64,000 bases of DNA from Microthyrium microscopicum. Taxonomy: Eukaryota; Ascomycota; Dothideomycetes; Microthyriales; Microthyriaceae. Within the stretch, counting starts at the first letter, position 1. The number at the start of each line of letters is the position of its first letter. Where the stretch lies: assembly GCA_010405405.1 (NCBI GenBank), contig MU004231.1:2471249-2535248 (forward strand), written 5' to 3'. The notes under the pieces are model-generated. The model worked only from the letters and a program-made list of their open reading frames with translations, was not told the DNA's origin and made no database searches. This document shows, one piece after another, positions 21,768 to 30,586 of the stretch. A program made the translations under genes and the position numbers.

Positions 21768-22286
21768 TACCACGGCTTTACAGTTTACACCATGTCCGTA
21801 TTTGAGTATGCGCTGAGGTTTGATATAGAATACTGTGTTTGCATTTATGCTATTTCACACGTTCGATAGACACGGCTTACATATCTCAAAGCGTTTTGAG
21901 ATGAAGCCAATCAATCGCACCTCCTTCGGTTGATAGCAAAAAAGTGGTTGAACTGTTTTCGAGTTCTTAAGTTTGTGGCCTTCGAAATTGAAACAGTCGG
22001 GTTCGACTACTTTCTGCTGAAGCAATTTGATAACATTGATAAGGACTACCTCCTCTTTAATTTATGCAATGAGCGGATTATATATGTCTGATGGTAGTTC
22101 GGTGTTGAGGTACTTTGCTGGCAGGATATGTATTTCCTATGTTCCAGCTTTCGACTGTCAGCAAGTCCTTAGAGCATGTTTTGAGAGACAAAGACTTACT
22201 TGTCGACCTTTCCCTCCAACCTTTGACATAATCAACCCATCCACATGTTTGCTCAGGTGCACTCGCTATACCTTACAGGATTAGAT
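21768..22286. other. Intergenic; possible downstream exons of CFEM-like gene
   Basis: On the minus strand, GTAAGT donors occur near 22312 and 22198 with AG acceptors between, so short 3' exons of the neighbouring minus-strand gene may lie here. They could not be fixed. Confidence 0.35.
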
Positions 22287-22844
22287 CTAGGGTCGAATAT
22301 CATAATTTGCAGACTTACTGTTTTGCTCTTCTGAGTTACACAGCATCTTGCTTGTCAGGAACAACCAGCCCCAGAACTCTTCATTGCTGCAAAGACAGGT
22401 TTTAGTACCGTCTGGGCAACCACTACGTTCCAAAGCGAGTTTGACGACGGCGCCAGGAACACAGTCGTGTATAAGCTCCGGCGAGAATTTGTCATTAGGG
22501 ACTTCTTGTGGTGCCTTGGTCTTTATGCTCTTTCCGCCAGCGGCTTCTTGGTGCAGTGTGATGTTGAAGTTCTTGATGAGATCAGCAGAGAGCTCGGCGT
22601 GCAGGTTTCGGAGCTCGGTGTGTGCAGTTTGGAGCTTCTCAAGAGAAGTGTGGATCTCGGCGTAGTTGTCAACAAGACGTTTGCAGTTGTCGGCGAATTG
22701 AACAGTATTTCTCACGTACGGGAAGGTCTTCCAGACAGAGTGCAGCAGTACAGAGGCCCAGAATAATGGCAGAAGAACCATTTTGAAAGGACAACGAGGT
22801 GACGGATCGTAGGGATAACGGGCAGTGTTCGACGCTTTGGTCAT
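22287..22844 (-). CDS. Membrane-anchored or secreted protein with CFEM-like cysteine motif
   Basis: The open frame gives 185 residues. A hydrophobic segment at about 22-40 (MVLLPLFWASVLLHSVW) could be a signal anchor, or a signal peptide if translation starts at the internal Met 22. A helical region with heptad-like spacing follows (YAEIHTSLEKLQTAHTELRNLHAEL). The C-terminus has C-x14-C-x5-CLC-x15-C (SGCPDGTKTCLCSNEEFW), matching the core of the CFEM domain, which in fungi binds haem or acts in surface sensing, though the usual first paired cysteine is absent. A strong donor GTAAGTC occurs at the C-terminal end (about 22312), so the last dozen residues written here may be replaced by a downstream exon. 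The CFEM call is tentative. Confidence 0.5.
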   Translation of the reverse strand: MTKASNTARYPYDPSPRCPFKMVLLPLFWASVLLHSVWKTFPYVRNTVQFADNCKRLVDNYAEIHTSLEKLQTAHTELRNLHAELSADLIKNFNITLHQEAAGGKSIKTKAPQEVPNDKFSPELIHDCVPGAVVKLALERSGCPDGTKTCLCSNEEFWGWLFLTSKMLCNSEEQNSKSANYDIRP

Positions 22845-23277
22845 GTCTGGTTGTAGTTCTGACTCTCGTCTAGACTTTCTTGAAGAGCTAGAAAAGGATG
22901 GTCTGGAAACGGCTTAAAGACGCGGGGACTAGTCTTCTCCTATCTGCCTGCCGGAGCCCAGTACAAACGAGAGAGATCCGTGATAAGACGGCAGGTGCCA
23001 GGAAAGGAAACGTCAGGAGCTCAGCCTGTACATAGTCTTTGGCAGGAAAGAACCATCTGAAGATTCCTGGTCAATATGAAGAAGTAGAATATCAATTCTC
23101 TTCTGACTTACATGTCTGTCGATGAGGGGCCTTGTGGCGAGACAAGTGCTGATATCGAGGAATGAGTAACCAGTTAAGGTATGAGAAGATCTAAATTAGT
23201 ATATAATCATCGTCGTGGCTGTACATGAAGTATATAACAGAAAAGGTATCATGAAATCAACGCCAACGTCCATCGAA
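22845..23277. other. Promoter of CFEM-like gene and 3' flank of guanine deaminase
   Basis: The 433-bp gap shows no gene. Multiple short C/T-rich blocks on the minus strand may be promoter elements of the CFEM-like gene. Confidence 0.4.
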
Positions 23278-24769
23278 TCATGACTTGCTCTTACTCGTCT
23301 CATGAACCAACTTGCCTTTCACCCATACAGCTCCAACATTCCTGTCATCGCCATTATACACCCACTTATGAATCAGATCTGGGAACGTCTCCCAGCCGAA
23401 ATAATCCACTGGTGCTTCCAGCTCATGATGAGTTTGTGCTGTCTCATCCACATTGTTCAGCACAATCATCTGCGCGTCCCAAGACTTTCCAACATCAAAT
23501 CCGCCAATCTGATCAGCCAGCCCAACGACCTTGGCTCCACCGCGAGTGCCTAGGTACAACACTTCCTCAACGGATAGTTTCGCCGCATCTCCCTCAGTCA
23601 TAGCCACAAATCGTGACACACCCAACGCCTGTCTGGCCGACTCGAGGATGGAAGCACTGAAACCACCGCTAACATCAGTCCCCAGCCCAACATCAATCCC
23701 CGCATCCATCAGCTTCCTCACCCGACAGCATCCTGACGTCAATGCCGTGTTACTGCTCGGACAATGACTGATCTTCGCATCTCTTGCCTTCACCAACGCA
23801 ACCTCCTCATCCGTCAAGTGCACCGCATGCGCCAAGATCATCTTGTCTGTCAACAACCCAGCATAATCATACACGTCCGCGTACCCTTTACGTTCAGGAA
23901 ACAATTCCTTGACGAGGTTCACCTCTGGCACGTTCTCGCTAATATGCGTCTGTATTGGATAGCCCGTCTCCCGATGCAACGCGCCTAAATCTGCTAAGCA
24001 GCCCGTCGAACATGCAGGCGCAAAACGGGGGGTTATTATTGGCGTTACCGTCTCGTGTGTGGGATCAATGCTGCGGATATAATCAATCGTTTCGCGTGTT
24101 TTGGCCAATGTCTCGGCTGCGGATTCGTCGCGGTAGTAGTCTGGGCCCATGGCATCCATGCAGACGCGCCCTATATATGCTCGTTGGCCGCGCGCTTTGC
24201 AAATATTGGCGAGTAAGTTGGTGGCGGGGACGTGGATGGTAGCATAGTAGGAGGCGGTCGTTGTGCCGTGGGAGAGGGTACGTGAGACGACGCGGTGGTA
24301 GACGTGAGAGGCGCGTGTGAGGTCGGAGAGGGAACCTTCGAGGGGAAATGTGTAGTCGTTTAGCCAGTCGAGGAGGGTGGATTTGCCAAAGATGCCGGCG
24401 TTTGGGTATTGGGAGGCGTGGATATGGGTGTCTGAGTGATGGTTAGTAAACTTCTCCACCGGATGGGGGTATGACAGGTAGCTTGCCTATAAAGCCTGGG
24501 AAGAAGAAGCCTGTTGTAGGGATTACTACTACGGCATCGGATGTCCAGTCGTGAAGTTTCTTGACGGCTTCGACATTTTCGACATCTCGTTCAACAAAGA
24601 CGATCTTGCCCGCCTCATCGACTCCTATCGCGCCGTTCTTGCATATATCCAAGTGGGTTGGCTCCAAACTATGCACAAAAGTGCCAAAGTATATTGTTTT
24701 CTGCGGCGCGCTCTCCATCTTTCCAAACCAAGATCCTAAAAATGAGTCCCAAATCCACTGAAGCGACAT
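23278..24769 (-). CDS. Guanine deaminase (EC 3.5.4.3)
   Basis: Two exons, 24487-24769 and 23278-24431, joined by a 55-bp intron with a GC donor (GCAAGC) and a TACTAAC-type branch, give 478 residues. The junction restores PGFI-DTHIHASQYPN, the metal-binding HxH motif of the amidohydrolase superfamily. Further hallmarks are TTTASYYATIH, the second metal ligand region THISEN, LAHAVHLT, and the catalytic Asp in GLGTDVSGG. Guanine deaminase turns guanine into xanthine and ammonia in cytosolic purine salvage and nitrogen use. GATA-type sites upstream fit nitrogen control. Length is ordinary for the family. Identity is firm. Confidence 0.92.
24432..24486 (-). other. GC-AG intron in guanine deaminase gene
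   Basis: Only a GC donor at 24485-24486 preserves the family motif (I-D-T-H-I-H) across the join. No GT donor gives the right frame. Confidence 0.7.
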
Positions 24770-25600
24770 GTAGTAATAATCTGAAACTGCGATGATATGA
24801 GTAGCGACGACTCTGCAAGTCTCCCAAGTCTAAGCGGGACGAACGCGCCTTCTTATCTATCTTCCAACAGGTGTAGTTGATCCCACCAACAGGCACCTGA
24901 GGAAAAAGCAAGTGGAAGGCTACTGGTGGTTGGGTTCCACACCCGTCACTGCTGGAGATGCATAAAGCTGGGAGCTTTGGGCCTCTAAGAGTCGAGTAGG
25001 AGGTCTCCGAAATCCGCTAGCTCTTTCCGGAGGCGAGCGCGATCCAATCGATAAGTAACATCGGATCATTTAACTTCAACCGGGTTCTTGGTATCGATGT
25101 AACGACACCAGGAACGAAATGGTTTTCTGTAACCAAGGGGTTACTTTGCCTTTTGTAGGTTGATGTTGTTACAAGGCGGACCAGATCCTGGCTATGATCC
25201 GGAATTATTTCCGCCTTTTTATATATCCTCTGATATCAACGGACTACCAGGAACTTTTGGGAAGGATTCTTTGACTTATTTTTTTAATACTGCAGCGGTG
25301 TCATGATAAAGAGGCTGAAAATTGTGCCTGTATGGTAGCAATTGAAGTAGTTGTAACTTGATGGAGAATATACCTAGAACTACTGTCTTTTACTCAGTAG
25401 GTCTTCATGCATAAATATTTCTATGTCTTACAGGAAAAGGAGAAAGCCCCTATGACGATAAAGGCCAGTGGTTTCAATGCTTCTCACGAAATTGTCATGG
25501 AAATCGACCCACAATCCAAGGTAGCACTACATGCTAGTAGTGTAAAAAACTAACCACAACAGATCCTCTATCAATTCATCCAGAAGTCCCAACCTGACAT
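24770..25600. promoter_or_regulatory. Guanine deaminase promoter region with GATA sites
   Basis: The 831-bp gap contains HGATAR-type sites at 24853-24858 (TTATCT, reverse strand) and 25049-25054 (CGATAA), as bound by AreA/NIT2 nitrogen regulators. It also contains the 3' flank of the ATP-grasp gene. No gene seen. Confidence 0.35.
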
Positions 25601-27037
25601 CTAGATACTCCCATGAGAAAGCCTAGCCGCCTCCTCAACCTTCCACTTCAAATTATGAAAGTCCAATCCCGTACTGGCCCCAATAACCAAACTAGCCCAG
25701 AAGCACTTATTCCTTGAATCCTCAGCCCAAGCCGTAATGATAATCTTCCCCTTCTCAATCTCGGCCTTCAATTCATTGTAGAACTGCTTCTTCGGAATAA
25801 TCACCCGAATTACAGACACCAGGCGAGCCAATTTACACCCCCTATTCGTAAGGAACGAATGCAGGGCACCCAATATCATCGACCCAGGTGGCCGCACATT
25901 GAGGTCGACAATGTATTGTTTCAGATTCTCCTCATGGTCAAGAACATCGATGCCAGCGGCGCCGTAGTACCCGTTTTTGTGCAGATATGCGGCAGCGGAA
26001 GCGACGGTCTCGGCGTAGAGAGCAGCGAGAGACATCTGTCTGGTATAGTCTATCTCTGCACCTTTCCAGGAAAGGTTTTTATGGTTGTCAAAGACTTGAT
26101 CTGCGATGCAGAGGAGTTTATGTGAGCCGTCTTTGTTGACGAAGAAGGTTATTGCGTAGCTGCGTGTGTGTGGGATATATTCGCTGAGTACCAGGGCGCC
26201 GGGCTGGAGATGTTGATTTTCGGAGTTGACGACGCGGATGCTGTTGTTGAGGAGGTCGGGTAGTTCTTTGAGGAGAGTTTTGAGGTCGCTGGGGGTGCGT
26301 ATTATGTAGATTCCTTGGCCGAAGACTGTTTGGTTGAGCTTTAGGACGAACGGCAGTGTTGTGGAGGTGATTTTGATCGTGGCGGACGTCTTCCAGGCTT
26401 CGCGGGTGGTGGAGTTGGTGAGGACTGAGGCTGGTATTTCGATGTTTTCGCTGCGTGGGATCGGAAGACCAGAGTTGGCAAGCCATGTCTTCGATAGAAG
26501 CTGATAATGAACGTCTGGATCAAGCACGTGTGGTATTGGACGGAGTTTGCTAAGTGGAAGTCGAGTGGCTAGCAAGTCTGTGCTGCTCGGATTCACCACA
26601 TCGTCAGGAAAAGCGGAGATTGTCAAGCGTGGTTGTTGCTCGGGTATGAGAATGTTGAAAGCTGCGAGTAGATTGTCTCGATCCTCGCGCTCTTTCCATT
26701 CTGGCCTGAAGGTTTGTCGGCCATCGAATGCATATGCGCGCAATCCGCCGGCAAGCATAAGAAACTTTTGAGTCCCTAGAGTTCGAGCGACGAGATTGTT
26801 GTCCGGGTCTTCTGGGGCATCGAGCGTCCTTATTGTATCATGATAGATATATCTATCTTCCGGGTCGTTGGTCGCCGGCGGATAGGCCGATACAATGATT
26901 AATGTTTCCAACTCATCTTTTTCGAAGGATGGCTCATATAGAGACTCAAGCGTGTAGTCTAGTTCAATTTGAGGGACCTTGGGGAAGCCCGATAAGCGCT
27001 TCGAACTATTTCCAAAGAAATGCTTTGTGATCCCCAT
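25601..27037 (-). CDS. ATP-grasp domain protein, 'solid-state culture-specific' type
   Basis: An intronless gene of 478 residues. The C-terminal two thirds form an ATP-grasp fold: ATIKITSTTLPFVLKLNQTVFGQGIYII (nucleotide-binding strand with Lys and flexible Gly loop), LVLSEYIPHTRSYAITFFV, and the metal-binding motif YYGAAGIDVLDHEE...YIVDLNVRPPGS with the Asn of DLNVRP. It resembles fungal 'solid-state culture specific ATP-grasp' proteins, often found near secondary-metabolite genes. Such enzymes ligate a carboxylate to an amine or thiol; the substrate here is unknown. The N-terminal 150 residues are less typical. The gene does not sit in an obvious biosynthetic cluster, though two amidohydrolases occur in the window. 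Confidence 0.8.
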   Translation of the reverse strand: MGITKHFFGNSSKRLSGFPKVPQIELDYTLESLYEPSFEKDELETLIIVSAYPPATNDPEDRYIYHDTIRTLDAPEDPDNNLVARTLGTQKFLMLAGGLRAYAFDGRQTFRPEWKEREDRDNLLAAFNILIPEQQPRLTISAFPDDVVNPSSTDLLATRLPLSKLRPIPHVLDPDVHYQLLSKTWLANSGLPIPRSENIEIPASVLTNSTTREAWKTSATIKITSTTLPFVLKLNQTVFGQGIYIIRTPSDLKTLLKELPDLLNNSIRVVNSENQHLQPGALVLSEYIPHTRSYAITFFVNKDGSHKLLCIADQVFDNHKNLSWKGAEIDYTRQMSLAALYAETVASAAAYLHKNGYYGAAGIDVLDHEENLKQYIVDLNVRPPGSMILGALHSFLTNRGCKLARLVSVIRVIIPKKQFYNELKAEIEKGKIIITAWAEDSRNKCFWASLVIGASTGLDFHNLKWKVEEAARLSHGSI

Positions 27038-27927
27038 TTGAGTAGCTTGTAAAAAGTTGATATGCTCGGATTAAAACAATGCGAGAGGTTGCGCTTCGCC
27101 GTATGCTCAGAATGGCCATTTTGAAGGGCAAGAGAAACCTTGGTGTAGATATATACTTATTCACATCTTAAGGTGCTAGACCAAAGTGACCGCCACGTGT
27201 GACCACTAGATGAGGTGAAGAACTCTGATGAAAGTCCGGTTGTTCATAGGATCATCGGCTGTCGCCCTCGAATGGTCACTGAGGTATTTCCAGAAGACTG
27301 TGACTTTCTATTTTGGGCAGACATCTTGTAGAGGCAACTTGATCATCGCAAGATGTGCAATCGACAAATATCAGGCCATAAGTATTTCTAAGAACATGAA
27401 GCGATTTTTTTGGCAATTTTTCACTTAGAATCAATAGGCTTGTTGGGGACATCGTTGAATGTGTTCAGCTGAAGTCGCCTATGATGTGCTGTCTTGGACA
27501 CGAAGCGTTTGACGTCAAGTCTTGGGATCCTGCCGTTCGAGTAGCTCAAGTTGGTCAATAGCGAGAAGGCGAGTGCGTTGCGCCTGGCGATGTAGCAGAA
27601 ATTGGCGAGATCCCATCAGGAAATCGTTCGCCGTTATTGCGTTCTCAAAGGAGCGGCAACGCGATATGTTCTGCCTTGCCCTCATCTGCTTAAAGAAGTT
27701 AACACTCGGATGATCAAATGTCTACCAAAACATATACCAATTAGGATCTCGCCATTAAACTCTCAAAAGAAAGATGAATGAATCTACGCCCTGTCAGCTC
27801 GTGAAACAACAAGTAGCTCTAGCCCGTTTGTATCCAGACAATCAATCATCCACACTACCGCCCAGTCAGAAAGAATGTACAATCCTGATTAATGATATTC
27901 ATTATACCTACACTGCCTTCAAGACAA
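27038..27927. other. Intergenic region without supported gene
   Basis: An 890-bp gap between the start of the ATP-grasp gene and the end of the Arp9 gene, both on the minus strand. Short plus-strand frames show no motifs or homology I can recognise. Confidence 0.5.
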
Positions 27928-29933
27928 TCATGGACCAAATTCATGGATGCCCTGCGGTCCCAACTCATTGTAATCCGCCCTCGTAAAATATCCTTTGCTT
28001 TGTCCTCCATCGACAACAAACAGCACCTTCGCCATAACCTGCGCACCCAAAAACTGCGCCTCATCGAATCCAACGTCTTTCCACTCTGGAAAATATTCGC
28101 CCATTTTTGCAAATTTGACACTTGTAGGCGTTTGTCCATGGGATGAATGGATGTTTTGGGAGTGAGCTGATGGAAGCCCGGATGGTGTGGGTTGTAGATG
28201 AGCATTTTGAGAGGTAACGGCAGCGAGCAGAAGAGGGTTGACGTTGCTACTACTCGACTGTAGACCATGAGGGCCGAGTTGTGATTGCGGCTGGGGAGTG
28301 TTGGCGCCAGTTCCGGTGGGCGTCGTCATGTGTGATGGGAGTTCGGATGTGAATATTGTGGCTGATGATGGGGAGATGATGTATTTTTTCTGGATGGTGG
28401 TTATTAGAGCCTCTCGGAAGCCTACATGAGTTGATGTTAGTATTGTAGATTGGCGGAGGAGGAATGTTTGTGTACCTTTTATTTTGGATCCGTTGCCAAC
28501 TACGATCAAATTGTCCCATACATCACTGCGCTTGGCAACATCTTCTACCGATGATACAGCCAGGTGAATAGCGTCCGCGATCCGTTCAACGATATCACCC
28601 GCTGCTTGGAATCTTTCTAGACCGACTTCAACTTCCTTGCCTGATGGGGGGATGATCTGCTTTGGTGATGTTTGTGTACTGCCTGGCTGGTTTCCGTTTG
28701 CATTTTCGGCACCAGCTGTTGTAGCTTCACCGCCGTTGGCCGTTTGCGCTCCATTGGTTGGACCGCGAAGGTGAATTGGTAATTCGTAGACAAAAGTTGC
28801 TCTTTCCTTGTCTGCATTTCGGAGCTTAGCCTGTTTTGCAGAGGCTGCAGCGGCATCAGCGTCTTTTTTCGTCTTTTTAGCTTTGTCGCTCTTTTCCTTC
28901 TCTTTCCGAGCGAGAAACTCTTCCATTTTCTTATTTCCAGCTGTGACAATACTTGCGACATCAAGAACGCCGTCAGATTCCACTGGGTCTGCTGCCTCTT
29001 CTCCTACTTCTGTGCCAGGACCGGGGCCCAAAGGAGCGTCCCCGAGAGCACCAGCCGATATTCGTTGTCCTGGGCCAGATCCTATTGCCCCTGTTGATGC
29101 TGCGGCAGCGGGATTTGATACCTCGCCAACTTTTGAGTTTGAAGAGCCAGGCAGTGGTACTCCAGGAGGTAAGATCTCACAAATGGGACTTTGCTTTAGC
29201 TGTTCGCACATCTCCTTATCAAATCCTTTGGATTTTAGCAACTCGAGTAGTCGCTCGGTCATGGCTTCACCACCACATCGACCAAGAGCAACACCACGTC
29301 CAGGTATATGGACGCTGAACTCAGAGATGGCAGTAACGTCCGCCTTTTGGTAACCAACATCAACGACGCATGCATTGACGGTATTATAAGCCCAGAGAGA
29401 CGTGAGTGCAGAGTCCACGATGATGAAACAAGGAGGTTTAAACTTTTCGAAAAAGAATTGTGTAAGCTTCTCGTAATCGCGTGCGGTCCAGCAAGGTTGA
29501 GCGACTAGAAGCATTGGGCTGTGGAGATGCGGACTCAACCTTCGATGGACGTGTTGAAGTAGAGCAAATAGACAGGACCAGTTGACAATCTTGCCATCTT
29601 CCATAGGCCATACCGCTCCCTCTTCTGTAGCGTAATCTTCATAGTATTCCGGTTCGCTTCGATCTACTGGGACACCAGCCTCATCTATAGCAGGAGTCTC
29701 GGAGGACTTTAACCAAGGGCGGACTTTGTAGGGTTCCCATTCTCCATCTTTTTCTGCAGGAAACATGCATGATCTTATTCGTAATTGCGCCGGCGCAATG
29801 GATTCTTGGATTCCGAGTTGCGCCAATGTGGTTTGTGAGCCCGGCGCAATTATCTATATTGTTTGTGAGAGGGATTTCGACAGGGATATATGACAGAATC
29901 ACATACAACAATTTGTTCATCTTTGAAAGGCAT
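27928..29933 (-). CDS. arp9: Actin-related protein Arp9 (chromatin remodelling)
   Basis: Three exons: 29907-29933 (nine codons), 28476-29853 and 27928-28421 (introns of 53 and 54 bp), 632 residues. The first junction gives MPFKDEQIV-IIAPGSQTTLAQLG, the typical Arp9 opening. The actin fold is recognisable: DVGYQKADVTAISEF, PGRGVALGRCGGEAMTERL and VVGNGSKIKGFREAL. It carries two large insertions: a Lys/Glu/Ala-rich charged segment with a likely nuclear signal (EKSDKAKKTKKDADAAAA), and a Gln/Ser-rich loop near the end. Arp9 pairs with Arp7/Arp42 on the HSA helix of SWI/SNF and RSC remodellers. The second intron is stop-free and a multiple of three, so an automatic model might keep it as 18 extra residues. 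Confidence 0.88.
28422..28475 (-). other. Stop-free 54-nt intron in Arp9
   Basis: A GTACAC donor and CATGTAG acceptor flank 18 in-frame codons. Their removal restores GSKIKG-FREAL, the conserved actin-fold motif, so this is an intron rather than coding sequence. If retained it would simply lengthen the protein. Confidence 0.7.
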
Positions 29934-30586
29934 GATGAAGTGCGACGAAAGTAAATTCGCCGACGCCTTTCTGAGGAAGACTGGTGAGAAGCCAGGCGGC
30001 GCAAAGCTTGCGATGAAAAGGCTAATGGATATGGTAAGCGAGCAAAGAAATATAAGCAATCGACGCGCTTATTGCTAAACGTGTCAGTTCAGATGGACAG
30101 ATCAGAGAACCGCAAGCTTGTAAGATCTCTCAAGATTTTGGTATTGAGATCGCGTCTTGTTGCTTTCAACAGTTGAGTTGAAGCTTCAACTGTTTGCTTG
30201 GCAGGAACAGGTTGCTTGATTGGTGGCTGGGAAGGCTTCACGAACCCCCTTGCCCCTCAGCAGCCCCACTGTATTCTAAGACATCAGATTTGATGTTGGC
30301 TTGTGATCACCATGCAATGTCGGGATGCAATGTCGGGATGCAATGTCAATACATCTTGCTGTGCAGGAATTCCTTGGGCTTTGTAGTTGAACGTTGAATG
30401 GCCCAATCCTTCTTTCGGGTACACACGACTTCGACATTTTCATACTACTGACGGCCTTTGATCGCACCATATCATGAGAAATGCTCCCTGTCAATCAAGC
30501 TGCCCACGTGGACGCAACGTCGTAGTCTATCATTGAGCAAATGGTTCTCTTATATTCTCTAAGGTTGCGACAGGAACCTCCACATC
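29934..30586. promoter_or_regulatory. Divergent promoter region of arp9 and nte1
   Basis: A 653-bp divergent gap. It contains a 13-bp direct repeat at 30312-30347. No gene seen. Confidence 0.5.
30312..30347. repeat. 13-bp tandem repeat (2.8 copies)
   Basis: The unit ATGCAATGTCGGG occurs in perfect tandem in the arp9/nte1 promoter. Confidence 0.85.

Noticed and set aside
22000-22020. GGTTCGACTAC resembling a tRNA B box
   Set aside because: No A box, acceptor stem or cloverleaf could be built around it; the same applies to GGTTCGAGAGC at about 20628.
25601-29933. A secondary-metabolite cluster around the ATP-grasp gene
   Set aside because: Neighbours are housekeeping genes (guanine deaminase, Arp9, Nte1); no synthase, P450 or transporter is present.
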